From positions 1 through 64,000 of the forward strand of contig JAJCZJ010000022.1 in assembly GCA_029262455.1 (NCBI GenBank): a DNA stretch of 64,000 bases, written 5' to 3'. This DNA is from Deltaproteobacteria bacterium (lineage in GTDB: Bacteria; Desulfobacterota; Binatia; HRBIN30; CADEER01). Both the position numbers and the translations under genes were made by a program. The stretch's first letter is position 1. Every line of letters begins with the position of its first letter. Below the pieces are notes generated by a model. The model was not told the origin of the DNA and searched no databases. It saw only the letters and a list, made by a program, of their open reading frames with translations. This document shows, one piece after another, positions 46,743 through 54,752 of the stretch.

Positions 46743-47525
46743 CTACTCTTGCGACTTGGCTTCTTCCCAGAGGCGGTTCTTTTCGTCATCGGACAGCGAA
46801 CCCATCTCTTGGTCGGAGCTATTCAGTTGCGCCTCCATCGCTCGGAAGCGTGTGCTGAATCGGTCAGTAGCTTTGTCCAGGGCGTCCTCGGACCGCACCC
46901 CGAGGTGCCGCGCCGCCGAGGTCGCGGCGAAAAGAAGGTCGCCCAGTTCCGCCTCGATTCGCTCCGGGCCTTCGCAGGCGATTGCCTGTTCGAGCTCGGC
47001 GAGTTCTTCGTGCACTTTGGCGATCACACCCTCTACATCTGGCCAATCGAATCCGGCATGACTCGCCTTCTCGCCGATACGGTGCGCGCGCAGCAGGGCC
47101 GGCATAGCTCGAGGAACCCCTGCGAGGGCCGACTTGTCGCCTGAGCTACGGCGCTCCTGCGCTTTGATTTTCGACCAGTTCTGCAGCACTTCTGCCGATC
47201 CGCTAACCTCCGTATCGCCGAAGACGTGAGGGTGCCGGCGCACCATCTTGTCGCAGATCGACTGGATGACATCGGCGATGCCGAAGCGGTCGGTCTCTGA
47301 TGCCATTTCGGCGTGGAAGACGACCTGTAGAAGCAAGTCGCCGAGTTCAGCGCACAATTCCTTGTCATCTTGCGAATCGATCGCTTCGAGGACTTCGTAG
47401 GCCTCCTCGATCAAATACGGCTTGATCGACTCGTGCGACTGTTCGCCGTCCCATGGGCACCCTCCGGGTGCGCGCAAGCGATGCATGATGCCAACCAATT
47501 TCTCGAACTGTTCACCGGCGTCCAT
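46743..47525 (-). CDS. mazG: nucleoside triphosphate pyrophosphohydrolase MazG
   Basis: MazG hydrolyses NTPs to NMPs and pyrophosphate. The 260-residue protein has two MazG domains. The first is CPWDGEQSHESIKPYLIEEAYEVLEAI with ELGDLLLQVVFHAEMA; the second is KVHEELAELEQAI with EAELGDLLFAATSAARHL. Both keep the EExxE / ExxD metal motif. The middle region includes MVRRHPHVFGD and a pre-second-domain KASHAGFDWP. Confidence 0.95.
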   Translation of the reverse strand: MDAGEQFEKLVGIMHRLRAPGGCPWDGEQSHESIKPYLIEEAYEVLEAIDSQDDKELCAELGDLLLQVVFHAEMASETDRFGIADVIQSICDKMVRRHPHVFGDTEVSGSAEVLQNWSKIKAQERRSSGDKSALAGVPRAMPALLRAHRIGEKASHAGFDWPDVEGVIAKVHEELAELEQAIACEGPERIEAELGDLLFAATSAARHLGVRSEDALDKATDRFSTRFRAMEAQLNSSDQEMGSLSDDEKNRLWEEAKSQE

Positions 47526-47871
47526 GGCGGCCGACTAGCGCACGGGGATTGTAGGCGCAAGGATGGGGTCCATGAGGATGGGGTCCTTTGGGGTTGACTC
47601 GAACCGGTATCAACGACCCCTTTATGGAGTGCATTTTCTTGTACCCCAAAATTCCCGACCGAGCCGCTCAGATTGTTGTTTTTCATCGGTCCAATAGGTC
47701 CGCAGGCCCGGATCCGTTCGACGCGAAAGTCGTGAAAAAAATAGTTGACCTGATGCGGTTCGTACAATTAGGGTGACCGTCATACACTTACTTAGTCAAC
47801 CTAACGACTCGTTCGATTGAACGGGCAGCCGCCCGAGGCCTTCGCGAGTCTCAGACAATGAGGGGGAGCTT
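47526..47871 (+). other. 346-nt intergenic region
   Basis: Divergent gap between mazG and a secreted Cys-rich protein gene. It holds a direct repeat AGGATGGGGTCC (two copies near 47560 and 47575). A possible promoter for the + strand gene has TTGACC near 47743 and TTAGGG 17 nt later. Near 47675 there is a vague TTGTTTTTCATCGGTCCAATAG resembling the dispersed repeat ends. No open reading frame or RNA gene is convincing. Confidence 0.5.
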
Positions 47872-48825
47872 ATGAAGCTCGGGAGAATTGCGATTTGTGG
47901 GCTGGCCGGTGTCGTCATGTTCAGCATGAGCGCGCAGGCCTTCGTCATCACGGCGAAAACGGATGCGCAAAAGCATCGCAAGGACATCGGCAAGCAACTT
48001 GCCAAACACACGTTCTGTCTCGCGAAGGCGGCTCTGACTTGCGAGAAAAAGGGCACGACATCGGATCCCGAGTGCGATCTGACCGACGGCTCAACCCCAG
48101 TGGGGTATGACGCGAAAGCGGCCGCGAAGTTCGTTGCGGCGATTTCGAAGTGCGATACGAAGTTCCTCCCGTCCAAGAAGCAGAAGACCAGCGACTACGA
48201 CCAAATCGGTTGCCCCGGCGACTGTGATAGTGGTTCCGCGGGGACTCAGCGTTGCACCGACCTCAACGCGTACGAAGCGAATGTCGAATCCGGCGCAAAT
48301 CCGGCCGGAGCCAAGGTTCAGATCGGCGCTCTCGGCACCCTGATCTCGGGCCAATGCCAGGCGTTCACCGGCTTGCCGGCCGGGTCGGCTGCGACCATTG
48401 ATTGCGCGAAGAACGATGCCGGCCGTTTGAACAAGGCCGCCAAAGGCCTGAATAAGTGCATCGAGCTCTGCGAGAACGACTACAAGAACAAGAAGGGCAA
48501 CGGTGGTCCGGATGACGGCGACCAATGTCAGGCAACCGGCACTCCGGCTGCTGCGTTCGCCACTTGCTTGACGAAAAAGCGGGACAAGCAGATCGCAAAG
48601 ATTCTGGCCCCAGGCAACGCTTCTCTTGTTGCCGGACTGGTTGATTCAGCGTTGGATGGAGCGGCTGCCGATCTGTTCAACAAGAATGACCCGGAGACTC
48701 CGGACCCAGACGTCAACGTCTGTGGCACTTGTGGAGACGGTACCCGAGAAGGCACCGAGGAGTGCGACGGTGGCGACGACGCGGCTTGCCCCGGTTCATG
48801 TAACGCCAATTGTACTTGTCCGTAA
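47872..48825 (+). CDS. secreted Cys-rich protein with C-terminal CGDG-type repeat
   Basis: A 317-residue exported protein: signal MKLGRIAICGLAGVVMFSMSAQA, then a Lys-rich helical body with paired cysteines (HTFCLAKAALTC, ISKCDTKF, CPGDCDSG, GLNKCIELCEND). The C-terminal unit is CGTCGDGTREGTEECDGGDDAACPGSCNANCTC. That end resembles the Myxococcus-type Cys-rich repeat found in many secreted proteins of myxobacteria and related lineages. The function is unknown. GGGGGAG precedes ATG and a strong terminator follows. Confidence 0.8.
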   Translation: MKLGRIAICGLAGVVMFSMSAQAFVITAKTDAQKHRKDIGKQLAKHTFCLAKAALTCEKKGTTSDPECDLTDGSTPVGYDAKAAAKFVAAISKCDTKFLPSKKQKTSDYDQIGCPGDCDSGSAGTQRCTDLNAYEANVESGANPAGAKVQIGALGTLISGQCQAFTGLPAGSAATIDCAKNDAGRLNKAAKGLNKCIELCENDYKNKKGNGGPDDGDQCQATGTPAAAFATCLTKKRDKQIAKILAPGNASLVAGLVDSALDGAAADLFNKNDPETPDPDVNVCGTCGDGTREGTEECDGGDDAACPGSCNANCTCP

Positions 48826-48850
48826 CGCGCTGCACTAAGTTTCTCACGAC

Positions 48851-48884
48851 AAGGGCGGTCCCAGATGGGGCCGCCCTTTTCTTT
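48851..48884 (+). terminator. intrinsic terminator after the Cys-rich protein
   Basis: AAGGGCGGTCCC (48851-48862) pairs over 12 bp with GGGGCCGCCCTT (48867-48878, one G-U), loop AGAT, followed by TTCTTT. It lies 26 nt after the stop codon. Confidence 0.88.
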
Positions 48885-48986
48885 GGTGCGCCCGGCGACT
48901 CTCAGAAATCATCCGATCCGAAATCCACAGGCTCACGCCGGTCAATGCTCGGGGGTTGAGCGACGTTAGGTCGCTGTCGTCGAAGA

Positions 48987-49439
48987 CTACCAGGGGATGA
49001 GGCGAGCGATCATCAAAACTCCAACGAGAAACAGCCCCGCCCAGACAATTGTCCAGGTGCGGCGTTTCGTCGATCCGAGAGCTTGTCCGACTCGATCGAT
49101 GAGCGGATGGGGATCGGTTTTTCGGTCGCCCTGATCACCGGCTCGCGCGCACTTCCAGCAGCTGCCGAAAGACCTCTCGATCTGCTCGCCGCATTGGGTG
49201 CACACCCAGCGGCCCTCGGCGGGGTCGGAGTCCCGGAGGGCCTCCCGAATGCGATCGGCTGCGACCGGCACTTGCTCGTCGTGAACCCAGAGTTCGGCGT
49301 AGGCCTCAGTGAAGGGTGTTTCGCCGAGCGCGGATCCTGCGGAGCGGTTGCGGACCTGGCAGTCGATGCCTTCCTGCTGCAGCACGTTGTGCAGGTTGTC
49401 GACCAGCATCGAGTTCAACGATGAGTATACCCGTTCCAT
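48987..49439 (-). CDS. DUF2007 / zinc-ribbon single-pass protein
   Basis: A 150-residue protein. Residues 1-70 (MERVYSSLNSMLVDNLHNVLQQEGIDCQVRN) match the DUF2007 fold, a PII-like putative signalling domain. A zinc ribbon follows (WVCTQCGEQIERSFGSCWKCA), and the C-terminus is one membrane helix (TWTIVWAGLFLVGVLMIARLI). ATG 49439 with AAGGGAC upstream is chosen over ATG 49466. It lies 72 nt downstream of the anti-sigma gene. Confidence 0.8.
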   Translation of the reverse strand: MERVYSSLNSMLVDNLHNVLQQEGIDCQVRNRSAGSALGETPFTEAYAELWVHDEQVPVAADRIREALRDSDPAEGRWVCTQCGEQIERSFGSCWKCARAGDQGDRKTDPHPLIDRVGQALGSTKRRTWTIVWAGLFLVGVLMIARLIPW

Positions 49440-49511
49440 CCGATGTCCCTTCGCGACTGTAGCCATTGTTTCGCAATCAGGGACGCCGCACCAGTCTTTT
49501 GTAACCGAGTG

Positions 49512-50285
49512 CTAGTCGTGCTCGGCGTGGATGGAGCGAAGGAATCGATCCATCGGCATGCTGCTAGCCATGGCGCAAAATACGTCGCCGCCGATCGGCG
49601 TGACAGAGATATGCACTCCTTCGCGCGAGAAGATCTGGCTGTTGCCGACTCGCTTGCCGCCAGTCGGCCACTTGAAGTCCTCGGCGCGGAATCGGCGACA
49701 GACGACTTGATTCTGGTCGTCTGCGTACATGGTCAAGGTCGTCGGCGTCGGACCGATGCTCGAGACCTTTCCTCCCACTAAGCGCAGGCCAGATGAGCGA
49801 AGGTCGGCGACAGTATTGGAAAATGTCATGCCGTTGTCAGCGTAGTATCCGCGCAAGCGGTCCGGATCTTCGGTGGTCATGGCCAATGCGGCGCTGGACG
49901 CACCGCCCACGTCTGCTGCGAGGGTTGTCAGCAATTCGGCTCCAGCATTGCGCGTCAACGGAACTAGCGAAAGCAGCAACGCCGCGGCGATTGCACCTGC
50001 CATCATCATCTTAGTGCGAAATCCGGAGCGCGGAGCCTGTGATCGCTTCGCGATTGTTGTAATCTCCGCTGCGCGTTGTCGCGCGATTGCTTGGCGCAGC
50101 GAGTCCGGGGCGACCTTCGTAGCCACCCGCTGCCGGACGATAGCCCGCGTTGTAACCTGTTGGTCCCGCAACGTTCGACAGCTCGAGCACTCAGTCGAAT
50201 GCGCATCTGCCATGCGCGCTTCCTCATCGGTGAGAGCGCCGTCGGCGTGAGCCGCAACCAAGTCTTTGTATTCGTTGCAATTCAT
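49512..50285 (-). CDS. anti-sigma factor with zf-HC2 domain
   Basis: A 257-residue membrane anti-sigma factor. The N-terminal zinc-binding zf-HC2 module has Cys3 and HSTECSSC (His29, Cys33, Cys36); a membrane helix (MMAGAIAAALLLSLVPL) lies near residues 93-110; a periplasmic domain with FSREGVHISVTPI follows. The C-terminal domain resembles those of zf-HC2 anti-sigma factors. The likely partner is the ECF sigma gene at 51028, divergent and 740 bp away with grxC between. Confidence 0.82.
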   Translation of the reverse strand: MNCNEYKDLVAAHADGALTDEEARMADAHSTECSSCRTLRDQQVTTRAIVRQRVATKVAPDSLRQAIARQRAAEITTIAKRSQAPRSGFRTKMMMAGAIAAALLLSLVPLTRNAGAELLTTLAADVGGASSAALAMTTEDPDRLRGYYADNGMTFSNTVADLRSSGLRLVGGKVSSIGPTPTTLTMYADDQNQVVCRRFRAEDFKWPTGGKRVGNSQIFSREGVHISVTPIGGDVFCAMASSMPMDRFLRSIHAEHD

Positions 50286-50532
50286 GGGCGATCCAAGGGG
50301 TGGAGTCCGCTTCCTACGATGGGAACACGCGATTGTTACACTTAGTTCCAGAAAAGTACGCCAAGATCGAGCAGCTCCGCGTACTTTCTCGATTTGCTTG
50401 TGGTGGATTTCGCGAGCTGACTTCGCGTCCCGCGGCGCGTCGTGTCGAGAGTGCCTCGCAGCAGATGAACCGTTGGTTGTTCCAGCCTGCTTGCGGAGGC
50501 CAACGACTGCCGGTAGTTTTTCTCAATCTGAC

Positions 50533-50787
50533 ATGGCAGAAGTCACTCTCTATACAACAGTTTTTTGTCCTTTTTGTGTTCGTGCGAAGCGCCTCTTGGA
50601 TCGCAAGGGTGTGGCGTATGAAGAGTTCGACGTCAGCGGGGATGGCGATTTGCGCGCCAAGATGTTGGCGGAGTCGGGGCGCCGCACGGTACCGCAGATT
50701 TTCATCGATGGGATTTCAATCGGCGGCTTCGATGAACTCCAGGCCCTGGAGGATCGAGGCGAATTGGATTCACTATTGGGTCTTTAG
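50533..50787 (+). CDS. grxC: glutaredoxin 3
   Basis: An 84-residue glutaredoxin with the redox motif CPFC in VTLYTTVFCPFCVRAKRLLDRKG, the cis-Pro in TVPQIFIDG and the GG of GGFDELQALEDRG. It reduces disulphides using glutathione. No Shine-Dalgarno is visible at ATG 50533. Its stop TAG is the first three bases of a dispersed repeat (50785). It lies between the anti-sigma and sigma genes. Confidence 0.93.
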   Translation: MAEVTLYTTVFCPFCVRAKRLLDRKGVAYEEFDVSGDGDLRAKMLAESGRRTVPQIFIDGISIGGFDELQALEDRGELDSLLGL

Positions 50788-50950
50788 CAACCCGTTGAAC
50801 AGGTGGGGCAGCAGCGAAAATGAGAGATCTCGTCCCAAATCGAGGCGCCGAACCGGAGGCAAAATCAAAGCCTTTGTTGAGGATTGGGCAACGCAGAGTT
50901 GTGGTGAGAGATCCATTTGCAGCTAGGCCGACTTGTTCAACGGGCTGTTA
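50785..50950 (+). repeat. dispersed MITE-like repeat, complete copy (copy A)
   Basis: A 166-bp element bounded by imperfect inverted repeats: left TAGCAACCCGTTGAACAGGT, right ACTTGTTCAACGGGCTGTTA (17 of 20 positions match when one is reversed). The interior carries GGAGGCAAA and TTGTTGAGGATT..GCAACGC, shared with the copy at 58245. The left TAG is the stop codon of grxC. No protein is encoded. Confidence 0.75.
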
Positions 50951-51027
50951 GAGGTCGCTGAATCAGACGTCCAACGGCGTCTTTGAAGGGCGATCCTCAG
51001 GCATCTGAGCGTGGTCCAGGAAGAGAA

Positions 51028-51600
51028 ATGGCGGCAGAGTCCGACAAAGGGGAACATTCTTTCGAGAGCGTTGCCATCCCTTTGATGGACCAGGTCTTTA
51101 CGACCTCGCTCTATCTCACGAAAGACCGGGACGAAGCCGAGGATCTGGTTCAGGAAACCTATCTGCGCGCCTATCGATTCTGGCAGCGCTTTGAGCCGGG
51201 GACGAACTGCCGCGCCTGGCTTCTCACGATCGCTCACAATCTTTTTCGCAACCGATACCGCGAAAAACAGAAGACCCGCAACGATGTGGAGTTCGACGAG
51301 AGCCTGCTCGATGTCGGAAGCCGTAGTGTCGAAACTCAGGGCGCGGATACTCCGGAGGAGCTTGTGTTGGCGCAGGTTCTCGACGAAGAAGTCGAGAAGG
51401 CGATGAATGCGCTCCCTGCAGATTACTTGGAGGCGGTGCTGTTGGTTGATGTTCAGGAACTGACCTACGATGAGGCTGCGGAAGCGATGGACTGCCCGAT
51501 CGGTACTGTGCGTTCTAGGCTGTCACGAGGCAGGAAACTCTTGCATGCGCAGCTGCTCGAATATGCGCGTCGACGCGGCTTGGTTCGAGACCCGTCGTAG
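51028..51600 (+). CDS. ECF-type RNA polymerase sigma factor
   Basis: A 190-residue sigma-70 family ECF factor. Region 2 is FTTSLYLTKDRDEAEDLVQETYLRAYRFWQRFEPGTNCRAWLLTIAHN, and region 4 is LPADYLEAVLLVDVQELTYDEAAEAMDCPIGTVRSRLSRGRKLL. ATG 51028 has AGGAAGAG upstream and drops a 15-residue leader. The insert between the regions is acidic. Likely held by the zf-HC2 anti-sigma factor at 49512. Confidence 0.92.
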   Translation: MAAESDKGEHSFESVAIPLMDQVFTTSLYLTKDRDEAEDLVQETYLRAYRFWQRFEPGTNCRAWLLTIAHNLFRNRYREKQKTRNDVEFDESLLDVGSRSVETQGADTPEELVLAQVLDEEVEKAMNALPADYLEAVLLVDVQELTYDEAAEAMDCPIGTVRSRLSRGRKLLHAQLLEYARRRGLVRDPS

Positions 51601-51713
51601 CCCCCGAGGGCTCTGGAATGCGCTGCTGGGGCGCATCGCTCGTTTCCTTCAAGTTGGGTGTGTGCTAGCGGATAAGGGCAAGAGATTTCGCGGAAACAAC
51701 TAGGGGAAGAACG

Positions 51714-52466
51714 ATGTCAGGCCACTCGAAGTGGAGCACGATCAAGCACAAAAAGGCGGCCAAGGATGCCAAGCGAGGCAAGCTGTTTAGCAAGCTGATC
51801 AAGGAGATCACGGTCGCCGCAAAGATGGGCGGCGGTGACGTCGGCGCGAACCCGCGGCTTCGAACCGCGGTGAACACGGCCAAGTCGAGCAGCGTGCCGC
51901 AAGACAACATCGAGCGGGCCATCAAGAAGGGCAGTGGGGATCTTGACGGTGTCGACTACGAAGAGATCCAGTACGAGGGCTACGGTCCGGGAGGGACGGC
52001 GGTCCTGGTCCAGACGATGACGGACAACCGCAACCGGACAGTGTCGGAGGTGCGTCATTTGTTCACCAGGTTTGGTGGCAACATGGGCGAGAATGGCTGC
52101 GTCGCGTGGATGTTCGAAAAGCGCGGATTGATGACCGTCGACAAGCAAGGCATCGACGAAGAGAAGCTCATGGAGATCGCACTCGAAGCGGGCGCGGATG
52201 ACATCTCCGAGCTCGACGATGCGTTTGAGATCACGACCGCGCCGGAGGCGTTCGATGCGGTGAAAGAAGCTCTGGATAATGGCGGCGTTGAGGCGTCGAG
52301 TGCGTCGGTGGCAATGGTTCCGTCAAACACGGTCGACTTATCGGGCAAGGATGCTGAGCGTGCCCTGAAGTTACTCGATGAGCTCGAGGATCTGGACGAT
52401 GTGCAGGAAGTCGCATCGAATCTGGACCTGTCCCCGGAAGAGATCGAACGGTTGTCGGCAGACTGA
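51714..52466 (+). CDS. yebC: YebC/PmpR family DNA-binding regulatory protein
   Basis: A 250-residue YebC family protein: [41 protein letters not shown] at the N-terminus, and [31 protein letters not shown]. The family has been described as a transcriptional regulator and, more recently, as a translation factor for proline-rich sequences. It sits directly upstream of ruvCAB, the usual order. Confidence 0.95.
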   Translation: MSGHSKWSTIKHKKAAKDAKRGKLFSKLIKEITVAAKMGGGDVGANPRLRTAVNTAKSSSVPQDNIERAIKKGSGDLDGVDYEEIQYEGYGPGGTAVLVQTMTDNRNRTVSEVRHLFTRFGGNMGENGCVAWMFEKRGLMTVDKQGIDEEKLMEIALEAGADDISELDDAFEITTAPEAFDAVKEALDNGGVEASSASVAMVPSNTVDLSGKDAERALKLLDELEDLDDVQEVASNLDLSPEEIERLSAD

Positions 52467-52535
52467 TTTTGGTGGTTGTTGAGGTTGGGTAGGCGTTGAG
52501 CGCAAAGCCCACCACGGTGGGGCGGAGAGGTTCTT

Positions 52536-53087
52536 GTGCGGAAGGTGCTGGGCATCGACCCGGGGACGACGGTGACGGGATGGGGGGTTGTCTCTTCCCG
52601 TGGCAGTGCGCTCGATCGGATCGGCAGCGGCGTGCTTCGACCGCGTGGTGACCGGGCGGCGAAGCTCCAGTCGATCTTTGATCGAGTCTGCGAATTGTGC
52701 GAGGCCTATTCGCCGGATGCCCTGAGCCTCGAGCAGAGTTTCGTCGGGGACAATATTCAGACAGCCTTGAGGCTCGGTGAGGCGCGTGGCGCCGTGATGG
52801 TAGCGGCATCGCGCTGTGGGGTCGTCGTCCATGAGTACGCGCCCGCCTTGATCAAGGTCGCGATCGCGGGCAATGGCCGGGCGGACAAGACGCAAATGCA
52901 GGCGATGGTGGGGCGACTGCTCGTGTTGGACGAGGCGCTCAAGAGTGATGAAGCGGATGCACTTGGGGCGGCGATCTGCCACCTGAACACCAGTCACTTC
53001 GACGGCCAAGTGGGGGTGGCCCCCGCGCTTGGACGCGGTGCTCGTGGACGCACGCGGCGCGCCAACAGCCCGGCGAAGTGGCGATGA
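52536..53087 (+). CDS. ruvC: Holliday junction resolvase RuvC
   Basis: RuvC cuts Holliday junctions. The 183-residue nuclease has the acidic tetrad: GIDPGTTVTGWG (Asp7), LSLEQSFVGDNIQTA (Glu), and KSDEADALGAAICH (two Asp). A basic C-terminal tail ([17 protein letters not shown]) follows. Start GTG 52536. It overlaps ruvA by ATGA. Confidence 0.95.
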   Translation: MRKVLGIDPGTTVTGWGVVSSRGSALDRIGSGVLRPRGDRAAKLQSIFDRVCELCEAYSPDALSLEQSFVGDNIQTALRLGEARGAVMVAASRCGVVVHEYAPALIKVAIAGNGRADKTQMQAMVGRLLVLDEALKSDEADALGAAICHLNTSHFDGQVGVAPALGRGARGRTRRANSPAKWR

Positions 53088-53674
53088 TTGCTCGGCTGCG
53101 AGGTGTGCTTGCGGTGAAGGCACCGGAAGGGCTGCTGATCGATGTCCATGGCGTCGGCTTTCGCGTACTCGTTTCCCTCAACGCCTTTGCGGCGCTGCCA
53201 AAGGTGGGGGAAGCGGTCGAAGTGCCCATCCATACGCAGATGCGCGACAGTTCTTTGGAGCTGTTTGGCTTTTTGGACGAGAGTGAAAAGTCTCTGTTTT
53301 CCCAGTTGATCGGTGTTTCCGGGGTTGGCCCAAAGATGGCCTTGACGATCTTGTCTGGGATGCCGACCGAAGAGCTGGTAACATCGCTCGCCGACGGCCA
53401 GGTGAAGCGTCTGGTGGGGATTCCCGGCGTTGGAAAACGCACCGCCGAGAGGTTGATTGTCGACTTGCAGGACAAGGTCCGTGCGATTTCGGCTCTGGAC
53501 GGGGCGTCGCCGGCACGTGAGGGAGCCCGACCCGAAGCCGAAGCAGTATCGGCGTTGGTGAATCTGGGCTATCGTGAGGTCGAGGCTGATCGAGCTGCGC
53601 GCGATGCGGTGAAGCGGGGCGCCTCGGATCTCGCGGAGATCATTCGAGAATCTCTCAAGACGCTGAGCGGATGA
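53084..53674 (+). CDS. ruvA: Holliday junction DNA helicase subunit RuvA
   Basis: A 196-residue RuvA: OB fold [28 protein letters not shown], tandem helix-hairpin-helix motifs ([37 protein letters not shown]) and the C-terminal UBA-like domain that contacts RuvB. ATG 53084 overlaps the ruvC stop, and its own stop overlaps the ruvB start. Confidence 0.95.
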   Translation: MIARLRGVLAVKAPEGLLIDVHGVGFRVLVSLNAFAALPKVGEAVEVPIHTQMRDSSLELFGFLDESEKSLFSQLIGVSGVGPKMALTILSGMPTEELVTSLADGQVKRLVGIPGVGKRTAERLIVDLQDKVRAISALDGASPAREGARPEAEAVSALVNLGYREVEADRAARDAVKRGASDLAEIIRESLKTLSG

Positions 53675-54720
53675 ATCAGGAGCACGGTGACGATCGGATC
53701 GTCGAGCCCCAGGCTGCGGAAGAAGACGCGGGCTTCGATTCGGCTTTGCGTCCGGCGCAGCTGGCTGATTATACCGGTCAGGAGAGCGTCAAGGCGAATC
53801 TCGGGGTGACGATTGAAGCCGCTCTGGGCCGCGGCGACAGTCTCGACCACACGTTACTGTACGGCCCTCCGGGTCTCGGCAAAACATCCCTGGCGCATGT
53901 GATCGCTCGGGAAATGGGAGTGAGTCTGCGGTCGACGTCTGGTCCGGTCATTGAGAGGCCCGGTGATTTGGCGGCTCTTCTGACCAACTTGGACGAGCAC
54001 GACGTACTCTTCATCGACGAGATCCATCGTTTGAATCGCACCGTCGAGGAGATTCTCTACCCTGCGATGGAGGACTACCAAATCGACGTCATGATCGGGC
54101 AGGGGCCTTCGGCACGTTCGATCAAGCTCGATTTGAAGCGATTCACCCTGGTTGGAGCGACGACGCGCACGGGCCTATTGAGTTCCCCGTTGCGCAGTCG
54201 GTTCGGAGTGACGCTGCGTCTCGAGTTCTACACACCCGATGAGTTGAGTCAGATCATTCGGCGATCCGCTGCGATTCTCGACGTACCGCTCGAGGATCAG
54301 GGCGCGCGAGAAATTGCTGAGCGTTCACGGGGCACCCCGCGCATTGCGAATCGACTCCTGCGGCGAGTGCGCGACTTTGCGCAAGTGCGCGCGGATGGCA
54401 GGATCACGCGAGACGTCGCTCGCCAGGGGTTGGAGCTCCTCGAAGTGGACCGTTGCGGCTTCGACCGGATGGACAGAGAGTTGCTTCGGACGGTCATCGA
54501 CAAGTTCGGCGGTGGTCCGGTCGGAGTGGAGACCTTAGCGGCGGCGATCGGCGAGGAGCGCGATACCATCGAGGACGTTTACGAACCGTTCTTGATTCAG
54601 CAGGGTTATCTCAATCGTACACCGAAAGGTCGAGTCGCGACGCCTGCCGCGTTTGAGTATTTCGGCCGGTCTCAGCCGGCTGAACAGGTATCCCCGCAGG
54701 GAAAGTTGTTCGATCGATGA
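53671..54720 (+). CDS. ruvB: Holliday junction branch migration ATPase RuvB
   Basis: A 349-residue AAA+ motor: [11 protein letters not shown], Walker [19 protein letters not shown] near residue 67, Walker [12 protein letters not shown], sensor 1 [19 protein letters not shown] with the arginine finger, and the C-terminal winged helix ([22 protein letters not shown]). Completes ruvCAB. Confidence 0.96.
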   Translation: MNQEHGDDRIVEPQAAEEDAGFDSALRPAQLADYTGQESVKANLGVTIEAALGRGDSLDHTLLYGPPGLGKTSLAHVIAREMGVSLRSTSGPVIERPGDLAALLTNLDEHDVLFIDEIHRLNRTVEEILYPAMEDYQIDVMIGQGPSARSIKLDLKRFTLVGATTRTGLLSSPLRSRFGVTLRLEFYTPDELSQIIRRSAAILDVPLEDQGAREIAERSRGTPRIANRLLRRVRDFAQVRADGRITRDVARQGLELLEVDRCGFDRMDRELLRTVIDKFGGGPVGVETLAAAIGEERDTIEDVYEPFLIQQGYLNRTPKGRVATPAAFEYFGRSQPAEQVSPQGKLFDR

Positions 54721-54752
54721 CTCGGTCCTGCGGGTTGTAGCGATCTGTAGTG

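Noticed and set aside
47670-47700. Fifth copy of the dispersed repeat end (TTGTTTTTCATCGGTCCAATAG)
   Set aside because: Several mismatches at the core CAACGG and no matching second end; too weak to call.
50300-50926. 208-codon frame overlapping grxC
   Set aside because: Out of frame with the well-recognised glutaredoxin and runs into the repeat; no motif.
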